Source: Actinomycetes bacterium (GTDB lineage Bacteria > Actinomycetota > Acidimicrobiia > Spongiisociales > UBA5794). Taken from it: a stretch of DNA of 7,514 nt. Where the stretch lies: NCBI GenBank assembly GCA_023336875.1, contig JAMBLH010000055.1, positions 1 through 7,514 of the forward strand. Direction: 5' to 3'. The position numbers and the translations under genes were made by a program. Shown in pieces: positions 1-5,994 of the stretch; the first letter of the stretch is position 1; each line of letters starts with the position of its first letter. The notes beneath the pieces are model-generated. The model saw nothing but the letters and a program-made list of their open reading frames with translations, did no database searches and was not told the DNA's origin.

Positions 1-2666
1 ACCACTGCCATGAGCAGGATCGCTCCTGCAGTTGCAACGGCGAAATGGGCTGCATCGAGGGGCACGGTGCCGAATACTCTCTGGAGGAACGGCACATACA
101 GGATTGCAAGATGCGCCGCAATGCCGACGCCGACGGCCACGAGCATTGCCTTGTTGGTGAACAATCCAATGCTGAAGATGGACCTCTTCTCCGACCGGAC
201 CTCAAGGGCCAGCCCGAGCTGGGCAAAGATCAGGGCAGTGAACAACACTGATTGCCAGGCGTCATCGCCACCGTTCCACATCCACCACCCGATGCCGAGC
301 GTGATGACGGACATAATCAGGCCGAACACACCGATGAAGACAGCAGTGCCCTCACCGAAGATCGTCTCAGAAGCGGAGCGGGGTGGACGGTCCATCACAT
401 CGTCCTCTGCGGGCTCTACGCCGAGCGCAAGTGCAGGGAGACCATCGGTCACGAGGTTCATCCAGAGTATCTGGAGTGGCAGGAGGGGGAGAGGCATGCC
501 GAGGAAGGGCCCTATCACCATCACCAGGATCTCAGAGGTATTGCAGGCAAGGAGGTATTTGATGAACTTGCGTATGTTGTCATAGATCACTCGACCCTCT
601 TCGACCGCAGCAACGATGGTTGCGTAGTTGTCATCGAGCAGCACCATGTCAGACGCCTGCTTGGAGACATCGGTTCCCGTGATGCCCATCGCAACGCCAA
701 TGTCGGCCTTTTTGAGGGCTGGTGCGTCGTTGACACCGTCGCCGGTCATGGCAACCAGATCTCCGTGGTCCTGGAGTGCGGAGATGAGCGTGAGCTTGTG
801 CTCCGGCGACACTCTCGCGAAGACGTCCACCGACTGTGCTGTCGCGGCGAGCTCACTCTCGCTCATCGCATCGAGTTCCGGCCCGAGAACTACACGATCT
901 GAGTCGGTAATGCCGATCTTCTGGGCGATGTGTCGCGCGGTCAGTGGGTGGTCACCCGTGATCATGATCGGTCGAATCCCAGCCGCCAGAGTTTCGGCAA
1001 TCGCACCGGGAACCGCTTCGCGTGGAGGATCGATAAGGCCGAGCATCCCGACGAAGATCAGGTCATTCTCGACCTCTCGATCTCCATCGTCCCACTCATC
1101 GATTGGTCGTACCGCCAGCCCGAGCACCCGCATACCCGATCCGGCGAGCGCCTCCTCTGCATCGGTGATTCGCTGGGTCCACTCGGAGTCGATCGGCACT
1201 GCAGCATCCCCGACCCAGACTCGGTCAGATCGACCCACCAATCCAACGATCGCACCTTTGGTGAATGCAACGAATGTGGGTAGGTCTGCCCCTGCGAGGA
1301 CCTCAGAGAGTTCTCTGAGATTCGTGGGTAGGGTCGAGATGTCCGCGGGGAGCCTGTGGATGGTCGTCATGCGCTTGCGCTCGGAGTCGAAAGGGACTTC
1401 TCCGACTCTCGGCAGAGCGGCCTCGAGTTCGTTCTTGAGGAGGCCAACGTTGGCACCAGCAACCACAAGCGCGCCCTCGGTTGGGTCACCTATGGCCTTG
1501 AAGCCGGAATCGCCTGAAACAAGGGCAGCGTCGTTGCACAATGTGCCTGCCGTGATGGCGAGTTCGACGGTTGGAAGTACCGCATCTGGGGGGTCGTCAT
1601 CTAGGAAATGATGGTGATTGGCCACGTCGAGGACGACAGCAGTCATGCGGTTCTCGGTGAGCGTCCCCGTCTTGTCGGTGCAAACGACGTTTACCGATCC
1701 AAGCGTTTCCACCGCAGGAAGGCTGCGGATCAATGCTCTTCGCTTGAGCATGCGTTGTGCCCCGAGTGACAAGGCGATTGTGACGACAGCGGGCATCGCC
1801 TCAGGTATTGCTGCAACAGCGAGGCTCACAGACGTGAGCAGGAGCGTCTCAATGTCCTCGCCCCGGATCAGTCCAAGCACAAACACGATTGCCACGAGGA
1901 TCGTTGCAGCGACGGCGAGGACCTTCCCGAGACTGTCAAGCCTGTTCTGAAGCGGTGTCCGATCATCTTCAACGGATTGGATCAGAGAGGCGATCTTGCC
2001 GATCTCGGTCGACATGCCTGTATCGGTGACCAGTAGTACGGCCCGCCCCATGGTGACGGTGGTGCCCGAGTAGGCCATGTTGCGGCGTTCGGCGAGGGCT
2101 CGCGTTGACTCGAACGTCTCGTCGGATCGCTTCGAGACGGGCTCGGACTCACCCGTGAGAGGAGCCTCCTCAACCCTGAGGTTTGACGACTCGACCAACC
2201 GTCCGTCGGCAGGGACGATGTTGCCAGTCTCAAGTAGAACCCGGTCTCCGGGAACGAGATCTTCGGAGGAGACCTCGCATACCTCACCACTGCGGCGCAC
2301 CGTCACCTCCGGCACTGCCATCTTTTGGAGCGCGGCCATGGCCTCTTCGGCCTTGCTCTCCTGGACATATCCCATGACCGCGTTCAGAACTACGATCGCG
2401 AGAATGGCGATGGTCTCAATCCAGTCACCGAGAACCAGGGAGATGACGGCCGCTCCCAGCAGAACATAGGTGAGCACGGCATTGAATTGGGCAACAAGGA
2501 TCTGGAGTCGTGTCCGGCCAGCGGCTTCAACGATCTCGTTCGGGCCGAAGGTGGTGAGGCGTTGGGCCGCCTCCGCCGCGCTCAAACCTTCAGGTGGTGA
2601 TTCCAGCAGATTCTCTGCTTCCTCAGATGTTGTCAGTGACCAGTCACGATCCTCGACTCGCATCAT
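1..2666 (-). CDS. P2-type cation-transporting ATPase, Ca2+-ATPase-like (3' end off window)
   Basis: This is an ATP-driven membrane cation pump, most like bacterial SERCA-type (P2A) Ca2+ exporters. My translation gives 888 residues before the left edge. Members are usually about 880-930 long, so only the end of the last helix and tail should be missing. Seen in order: N-terminal actuator part; M1/M2 (about 58-79, 82-101); A-domain TGES at 171-174; M3/M4 with PEAMP at 288-292; phosphorylation site DKTGTLT with D331; N-domain DPTEGAL (394-400), FDSERKRM (426-433) and K470 in a KGA motif; P-domain TGDGVNDAP (641-649). M5 has N709 and E712 (SERCA N768/E771 equivalents) and M6 has N737, T740 and D741 (N796/T799/D800). 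The M8 position matching SERCA E908 is Q816, as I recall for other bacterial pumps. Ca2+ is favoured from these ligands, but Mn2+ or another cation is not excluded. It lies 16 bp downstream of the M20 gene, probably in one transcript. The first ATG of a tandem ATG pair is used here; the second is equally possible. Confidence 0.95.
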   Translation of the reverse strand, partial: MMRVEDRDWSLTTSEEAENLLESPPEGLSAAEAAQRLTTFGPNEIVEAAGRTRLQILVAQFNAVLTYVLLGAAVISLVLGDWIETIAILAIVVLNAVMGYVQESKAEEAMAALQKMAVPEVTVRRSGEVCEVSSEDLVPGDRVLLETGNIVPADGRLVESSNLRVEEAPLTGESEPVSKRSDETFESTRALAERRNMAYSGTTVTMGRAVLLVTDTGMSTEIGKIASLIQSVEDDRTPLQNRLDSLGKVLAVAATILVAIVFVLGLIRGEDIETLLLTSVSLAVAAIPEAMPAVVTIALSLGAQRMLKRRALIRSLPAVETLGSVNVVCTDKTGTLTENRMTAVVLDVANHHHFLDDDPPDAVLPTVELAITAGTLCNDAALVSGDSGFKAIGDPTEGALVVAGANVGLLKNELEAALPRVGEVPFDSERKRMTTIHRLPADISTLPTNLRELSEVLAGADLPTFVAFTKGAIVGLVGRSDRVWVGDAAVPIDSEWTQRITDAEEALAGSGMRVLGLAVRPIDEWDDGDREVENDLIFVGMLGLIDPPREAVPGAIAETLAAGIRPIMITGDHPLTARHIAQKIGITDSDRVVLGPELDAMSESELAATAQSVDVFARVSPEHKLTLISALQDHGDLVAMTGDGVNDAPALKKADIGVAMGITGTDVSKQASDMVLLDDNYATIVAAVEEGRVIYDNIRKFIKYLLACNTSEILVMVIGPFLGMPLPLLPLQILWMNLVTDGLPALALGVEPAEDDVMDRPPRSASETIFGEGTAVFIGVFGLIMSVITLGIGWWMWNGGDDAWQSVLFTALIFAQLGLALEVRSEKRSIFSIGLFTNKAMLVAVGVGIAAHLAILYVPFLQRVFGTVPLDAAHFAVATAGAILLMAV

Positions 2667-2670
2667 CGGG

Positions 2671-2676
2671 CTCCCT
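2671..2676 (-). promoter_or_regulatory. Ribosome binding site of the P-type ATPase
   Basis: AGGGAG (minus strand) lies in the 16-bp gap after the M20 stop codon. It is 4 nt before the first and 7 nt before the second of two tandem ATG codons (2666-2664 and 2663-2661). The spacing slightly favours the second ATG, which would shorten the protein by one residue. No other start is needed to explain the N-terminus. Confidence 0.6.
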
Positions 2677-2682
2677 GGCCTT

Positions 2683-3834
2683 TCAACCTGACTGTAACTC
2701 TTCCCACCTGTCGCCTTCGGCGAGATCAACGATCGTTCCTGCCATGGCCAGCGCGCCATCGCGAATGGCCCGATCACCGACCTCGGTGATCGTGAGGGCC
2801 GCGAACTCTCTCTGATGATTGACGATTGGGTAGCCGTAGAGGTCGAGCATGGGATGGATCGTTGGGCACTCGTAGGCAACGTTGCCCATGTCCGTAGATC
2901 CGGAGGTGGCTGGTGGTAGGTCCCCGAAGAAGTTCATCTTGCGACCCACGCGCTCAGAGTTTTGCGCATACAGTTCTGCCATGACAGGATCCGAACGCAT
3001 GTCCTTGTACCGATGCCCCACCTTCTTGATCTCCATCCTGCAGCCGGTTGCGAGGGCTGCTGCCTCGAAACACCGGATGACCCTTGGATATATCTCATCA
3101 AGGCGTTCGTCTGTTGGCGCCCGGATTCCCCAGCTCATGGATGTGTAGCCAGGGATGATGTTGGGAGCTGCGCCGCCGTTTGTGATGATGCCGTGGACAC
3201 GATCTGTTTCACGCAACTGCTGACGGAGTGTCGAGACGTTTCCGTAGGCCTGAACTGCAGCGTCAAGGGCGTTGATCCCAAGATCGGGTGATGAGGATGC
3301 ATGAGCCTCGTGTCCGAAGAACTCGACGCTTATGTGCGAAATGGCAAGGAATTCGGGATCAACGACGTCCCTCGTAGCCGGATGGATCATCATTGCCGCA
3401 GCGATGTCCCTGAACGCTCCGGCGTTGATGAGGTCGACCTTGCCACCGATGGTCTCCTCGGCTGGCGTGCCGAGAACCGTGAGGCGGAAGCCGAGATCCT
3501 CCACGAGAGGTGCGAGGGCGAGGCCAGCACCGATGGCCGCCATGCCAATGATGTTGTGGCCACACGCATGGCCCACCTCAGGGAGAGCGTCCATCTCTGC
3601 GCAGATCACGACCTCGGGCCCTGACGAACCTATCCGAGCTGCGAAGGCTGTCTCCAAGTCGTACGCCGGGTACTCGACATCGAACCCGTTGGCAGAGAGG
3701 ATCTCGACATACTTCGCCGAGGTCCTGAACTCCTTGTTCCCCAGCTCCGGATTGTCGTACATCCACCTCGAAGTCTCGAGCAGCTCTGGCTCGTGCCTCG
3801 CGAACTCGTCATACAAGCGCTTCTTTGCATCCAC
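2683..3834 (-). CDS. M20-family metallopeptidase/amidohydrolase (PM20D2/AbgB-like)
   Basis: Predicted cytoplasmic zinc- or manganese-dependent hydrolase of amide or dipeptide bonds, 383 residues, a normal full length for M20D-type enzymes. Motifs seen: EMDALPE at 80-86, followed by HACGH (89-93) with metal ligands C91 and H93; TPAEE (123-127) with E126/E127 as general base and ligand; H151 in an HP pair; lid/dimerisation-domain GHEAHAS at 174-180; GSTDMGNV at 312-319; a late His, H340, as the last likely ligand. The GGKVDLINAGAF stretch (130-141) resembles the PM20D2 (beta-alanyl-lysine dipeptidase) and p-aminobenzoyl-glutamate hydrolase branch rather than DapE or ArgE. The true substrate cannot be told. 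No signal peptide is seen. The start is GTG at 3834, chosen because it is in frame, follows a good GAGGAG site by 8 nt and precedes a typical N-terminus. The nearby ATG at 3830 is out of frame. It is the first gene of a probable two-gene unit with the ATPase. Confidence 0.92.
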   Translation of the reverse strand: MDAKKRLYDEFARHEPELLETSRWMYDNPELGNKEFRTSAKYVEILSANGFDVEYPAYDLETAFAARIGSSGPEVVICAEMDALPEVGHACGHNIIGMAAIGAGLALAPLVEDLGFRLTVLGTPAEETIGGKVDLINAGAFRDIAAAMMIHPATRDVVDPEFLAISHISVEFFGHEAHASSSPDLGINALDAAVQAYGNVSTLRQQLRETDRVHGIITNGGAAPNIIPGYTSMSWGIRAPTDERLDEIYPRVIRCFEAAALATGCRMEIKKVGHRYKDMRSDPVMAELYAQNSERVGRKMNFFGDLPPATSGSTDMGNVAYECPTIHPMLDLYGYPIVNHQREFAALTITEVGDRAIRDGALAMAGTIVDLAEGDRWEELQSG

Positions 3835-3842
3835 GTGTGCCT

Positions 3843-3848
3843 CTCCTC
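3843..3848 (-). promoter_or_regulatory. Ribosome binding site setting the GTG start of the M20 gene
   Basis: GAGGAG on the minus strand lies 8 nt before the GTG at 3834-3832. It supports that start over the out-of-frame ATG at 3830-3828. Confidence 0.7.
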
Positions 3849-3865
3849 AGGAATAGCCGGGTCCA

Positions 3866-3895
3866 CGGTCAGGTTGGCACCCAGAGTCGGTCAGG
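3866..3895. repeat. Direct repeat CGGTCAGG, two copies 22 bp apart, with an inverted partner
   Basis: CGGTCAGG occurs at 3866-3873 and again at 3888-3895. The start-to-start distance of 22 bp is close to two helical turns. The second copy extends to GTCAGGAT (3890-3897), which has a perfect 8-bp inverted partner, ATCCTGAC, at 3938-3945. The arrangement would suit a dimeric or cooperative DNA-binding regulator or an RNA pairing. Eight-base repeats can also occur by chance in 126 bp, so the function is inferred. Confidence 0.4.
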
Positions 3896-3916
3896 ATACA
3901 CGGTTTATCTGCACGC

Positions 3917-3981
3917 AATATTGGATAGTGGCGTAGCATCCTGACAAAAGAGGAGGGCTCTTGGGCCACTATCACGATATT
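3917..3981 (+). promoter_or_regulatory. Imperfect inverted repeat spanning the SD and start codon of the AhpD-like gene
   Basis: The left arm (3917-3932) and right arm (3965-3981) pair through a perfect 9-bp block, GATAGTGGC with GCCACTATC, and an outer 5-bp block, AATAT with ATATT, separated by a small internal loop. Inside, AGC and TCCT (3935-3942) can pair with AGGA and GCT (3951-3959), which covers the SD. The TTG start (3961-3963) would sit in the internal loop. It could fold in mRNA to limit translation, or act as a DNA operator. The pairing was found by eye and no folding energy was computed. Confidence 0.4.
3950..3957 (+). promoter_or_regulatory. Ribosome binding site setting the TTG start of the AhpD-like gene
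   Basis: GAGGAGGG is a strong SD a few bases before TTG at 3961; AGGAG ends 5 nt before it. With no ATG or GTG nearby in frame until codon 32, this decides the TTG start. Confidence 0.75.
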
Positions 3982-4308
3982 TCCAGATCGACTGCCGCAG
4001 GCACGAAGGAGCTGAGGGAGCTCATCCCTGATAGCTACGCCGGTTTCAGGGACATGCACAAGGCGGCGTTCACCGATGGTGCACTGTCGCCTGCCATCAA
4101 GGAGTTGATGGCAGTTGCAATAGCGGTCTCGGATGGGTGTGAGGGGTGCATTGCCGCCCATGCACGGGGCGCTGCGCGTCTTGGGGCGACCGATGACCAG
4201 TACGCAGAAATGCTCTCGGTAACGATTCTCATGAACGGCGGGCCCGGCACGATATATGCACCAAAGGCCTGGGAGGCGTTCCAGGAGTTCAAGGAGCGTT
4301 ACTCGTGA
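3961..4308 (+). CDS. AhpD-like / carboxymuconolactone decarboxylase-family protein
   Basis: A 115-residue all-alpha AhpD/CMD-fold protein, probably a cytoplasmic thiol peroxidase or disulfide-exchange protein. The key motif is complete: E48, then C60-x-x-C63, then H67. The E-to-C, C-to-C and C-to-H spacings of 12, 3 and 4 are the same as in mycobacterial AhpD (E118, C130, C133, H137), where these residues form the redox and proton-relay site. The AxxxGAT-like segment after the motif (about 71-77) and the GGPGTIYAPKAWEAFQEF C-terminus (93-110) match the small single-domain members. The TTG start gives an N-terminus with YHDI, which I recall as usual in this subfamily, and has a strong SD. The last 4 bases overlap the lgt start (GTGA), suggesting translational coupling. 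A true carboxymuconolactone decarboxylase is unlikely because the CxxC-H redox set is present. The physiological substrate and electron donor are unknown. Confidence 0.88.
   Translation: MGHYHDISRSTAAGTKELRELIPDSYAGFRDMHKAAFTDGALSPAIKELMAVAIAVSDGCEGCIAAHARGAARLGATDDQYAEMLSVTILMNGGPGTIYAPKAWEAFQEFKERYS
4291..4296 (+). promoter_or_regulatory. Ribosome binding site of lgt inside the preceding gene
   Basis: AAGGAG lies within the last codons of the AhpD-like gene, 8 nt before the GTG at 4305. It supports the overlapping GTG start and coupled translation. Confidence 0.7.
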
Positions 4309-5183
4309 CATTCGTCGCCGCGATCCCATCACCCTCCCAGAACGTACTCGAGCTTGGTCCTCTGACGATCTATTTCTACGGGATTCTCATCGCGATCGGC
4401 GTCATCGTTGCAATCGTCGTGTCGAAGAAGCGCTACGAGCGTTTTGGCGGAAGCGGTGAGCTATTCGAGTCAGTCGCCATCTGGGCCATCATCATTGGGT
4501 TTCTTGGTGCACGCGCTGGCTACGTATTTACGCACACCCACCGGTTCGTTGGTCGACCTTGGGCGGTCTTCTATATATGGGAGGGAGGACTTGCTCTCTA
4601 CGGGGGTCTCTTCTTCGGCGCCCTGGCGGTCATCTATCTCGTCAACAAGCGAGGTGGCGACCTGTTCTCGTTCGGTGACGCAGCGGCTGTCGGTATTCCC
4701 CTCGCTCAGGCGATCGGCCGCTTCGGAAACTACTTCAATCAAGAGCTCTTCGGAACGCCATCCAATCTCCCGTGGGCGGTGATTATCGACCCCTCGCAGA
4801 GGCCTGCCGGATACGAGCAGTTCGAGACTTTCCATCCAACCTTCCTGTACGAGGCAGTGTGGAATGCCCTCATCCTCGTGCCGACGATCCTCTGGCTCGA
4901 GAAGCGGGGGAAGTTGGCCAAGGGAGCTTCGTTTGGCCTCTACATCGTCATGTACAGCTTCATCCGTTTTGTCATGGAACTGCTGCGCACCGACACGTCA
5001 TTCCGCCTCTTCGGACTGAGCCGCAACGGCTGGATCTCCATTGCTGCCTTCATCGGTGGATGGGTCTGGATCTGGTACGTGCAGAAGAGAGAGGAGAAGC
5101 GAACGCTCGTCGGGCCACCAACGTTCTTGTCGCCTCAACCCGAAACGGTGCCTGATGACGAGGAACTGACTGCAGAGGGCTAG
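4305..5183 (+). CDS. lgt: Prolipoprotein diacylglyceryl transferase
   Basis: Lgt moves diacylglycerol from phosphatidylglycerol to the lipobox cysteine of prolipoproteins, the first step of lipoprotein maturation in the cytoplasmic membrane. The product is 292 residues, the usual length, with about seven hydrophobic segments (roughly 18-40, 55-75, 88-112, 126-138, 182-198, 208-227, 242-259). Family motifs seen: YFYG at 23-26; GARAGYV at 68-74; EGGLALYGG at 93-101; the Lgt signature GRFGNYFNQELFG at 138-150, giving R139, N142, E147 and G150 (E. coli R143, N146, E151, G154); HPTFLYE at 177-183; R221 and R228 (E. coli R239, R246). The position of E. coli H103 is Y99 here. A charged tail (about 260-292) should be cytoplasmic. 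The GTG start overlaps the upstream stop by 4 bp. The gene ends 3 bp from the stop of the convergent gene, with no terminator in between. Confidence 0.95.
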   Translation: MTFVAAIPSPSQNVLELGPLTIYFYGILIAIGVIVAIVVSKKRYERFGGSGELFESVAIWAIIIGFLGARAGYVFTHTHRFVGRPWAVFYIWEGGLALYGGLFFGALAVIYLVNKRGGDLFSFGDAAAVGIPLAQAIGRFGNYFNQELFGTPSNLPWAVIIDPSQRPAGYEQFETFHPTFLYEAVWNALILVPTILWLEKRGKLAKGASFGLYIVMYSFIRFVMELLRTDTSFRLFGLSRNGWISIAAFIGGWVWIWYVQKREEKRTLVGPPTFLSPQPETVPDDEELTAEG

Positions 5184-5186
5184 TCG

Positions 5187-5924
5187 TTACACGAGCTGGT
5201 AGGTGGTCATGATTGGCTTGTGGTCGGACGGTGGGGTCTCTTCGAAGTAGAAATCGATGACGCTTGTGAGTGTTGGCCGGATGGGGCCGCGGTGCATCAT
5301 CCAGTCGGGAAGTTCCGGTGGTTGGTGTGCAAGCGGCAGGGCTGGATAGGTGACGGGAGTCTCACGCCCGAGGGCGTTGAAGGAGTCATCGAATCCTCCG
5401 TCGCGCAGGACCCGAAGTGGGTGGATGTAGTCATTGAAGTCGTCCATGAAGAGCACGGGCTCTCGCGTCTGAACAACTTCATCGAGCGTGGCCACACCTG
5501 CTTTGGCCTGTCCCACGCGCACGTTGAAGTGCTCGTTGACTTCTGTTGTGTTGCCCGTCTCACTGAAATGGGCGGTTGCCACAACGACTGTGCTGCCCAC
5601 TGTGGTGGCAAGCCGAACCCAGAACAGACGTCGTGATTCCTCGAGCATCCCGATGTCACGTGCGCCATACTCTTCGATCTCGAACAGCTCGGAATTCCAG
5701 AATATGTTCCCCTCCTCGGTCCAGCCGGGGAACGGATCGTCAACACCTCGAATCGCAGGAAGCGTTGCCTCGATCAGCGCTCCTGCCTCCTTCGTCAATT
5801 CTTGGACGCAGAGAATGTCTGGCTCGTTCACCGCAAGGAATCGCTCCAGAGGTCGTCGACGCCCGTCCCAGCGGGCGGTCCCCCAAAGGTTGTACGTACA
5901 TGCAAGGAAAGTGAACGCGTGCAT
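5187..5924 (-). CDS. Endonuclease/exonuclease/phosphatase (EEP)-fold family protein
   Basis: A 245-residue protein of the EEP (DNase I-like, exonuclease III-like) superfamily, which hydrolyses phosphodiester or phosphomonoester bonds with a divalent metal. Motifs in order: TYNLWG with N12; ILCVQE with catalytic E42; TAHFSE with H119; FMDDFND with D162 and N164; VIDFYF with D224; SDHKP with D234 and H235. Thus the whole catalytic set is present and the protein is probably active. D161 takes the place of the usual Gly of the GDFN motif. No signal peptide or membrane segment is seen, suggesting a cytoplasmic protein. The start at 5924 is chosen because it puts the family's first beta strand (xxxTYNLWG) at the N-terminus. 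The frame stays open to 6275, but that part lies antisense to the methyltransferase and looks like non-coding shadow. An intermediate ATG at 5996 would add 24 unconvincing residues. No strong SD precedes 5924. The substrate cannot be assigned: DNA, RNA, lipid phosphate and nucleotide all remain possible. Confidence 0.85.
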   Translation of the reverse strand: MHAFTFLACTYNLWGTARWDGRRRPLERFLAVNEPDILCVQELTKEAGALIEATLPAIRGVDDPFPGWTEEGNIFWNSELFEIEEYGARDIGMLEESRRLFWVRLATTVGSTVVVATAHFSETGNTTEVNEHFNVRVGQAKAGVATLDEVVQTREPVLFMDDFNDYIHPLRVLRDGGFDDSFNALGRETPVTYPALPLAHQPPELPDWMMHRGPIRPTLTSVIDFYFEETPPSDHKPIMTTYQLV

Positions 5925-5955
5925 GGGGTTCTCGCATTCCTTCGCCGACCGGACA

Positions 5956-5961
5956 ATCGTA
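5956..5961 (-). promoter_or_regulatory. Candidate -10 element for the EEP gene
   Basis: TACGAT on the minus strand fits the TANNNT pattern. It would put the transcript start near 5949, giving a leader of about 25 nt before the ATG at 5924. AAGGA in that leader is 14 nt from the ATG, rather far for an SD. No matching -35 is seen. Confidence 0.3.
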
Positions 5962-5981
5962 CCGTCCTTGAGTGCACCACC

Positions 5982-5987
5982 TAGGCT
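5982..5987 (+). promoter_or_regulatory. Candidate -10 element for a leaderless methyltransferase transcript
   Basis: TAGGCT fits TANNNT and ends 7 nt before the A of the ATG at 5995. That is the spacing expected if transcription starts at the start codon itself. The absence of an SD before this ATG agrees. No -35 hexamer is evident. Confidence 0.35.
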
Positions 5988-5994
5988 TGGGGCC

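Larger units (their letters stand above)
3835..3960. promoter_or_regulatory. Divergent intergenic region, M20 gene / AhpD-like gene
   Basis: These 126 bp separate two outward-facing genes and must hold the promoters for both directions. No clean -35/-10 pair stands out on either strand. TTGTCA (minus, 3948-3943) and A/T-rich CAATATTG (3916-3923) are weak candidates with a spacer of 19-20 bp, longer than usual. The region holds two direct copies of CGGTCAGG, an inverted partial copy, and an imperfect inverted repeat reaching into the AhpD-like gene; these are listed separately. They make it plausible that expression of one or both genes is regulated here. Confidence 0.5.
5925..5994. promoter_or_regulatory. 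Divergent promoter region, EEP protein / methyltransferase
   Basis: These 70 bp lie between two outward-facing start codons. They hold no gene and must carry promoters for both. Candidate -10 elements are listed separately; no convincing -35 hexamer was found for either direction. Confidence 0.5.

Noticed and set aside
10..2600. Several long plus-strand open frames (for example 252-902 and 628-1611)
   Set aside because: They are antisense to the P-type ATPase, whose frame carries every family motif. Their translations are Ser/Arg/Pro-rich and low in recognisable structure, typical shadows in GC-rich DNA.
3961..4308. Annotation as a true 4-carboxymuconolactone decarboxylase
   Set aside because: The E-CxxC-H set with exact AhpD spacing indicates a redox protein, and no aromatic-degradation genes are nearby.
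3847..4332. Minus-strand open frame of about 161 codons across the AhpD-like gene and intergenic region
   Set aside because: It overlaps a gene with complete AhpD motifs on the other strand and has no recognisable motif itself.
5488..5994. N-terminal extension of the methyltransferase frame
   Set aside because: It is antisense to the EEP gene and has no family similarity that I can see. The methyltransferase domain fits completely from 5995.
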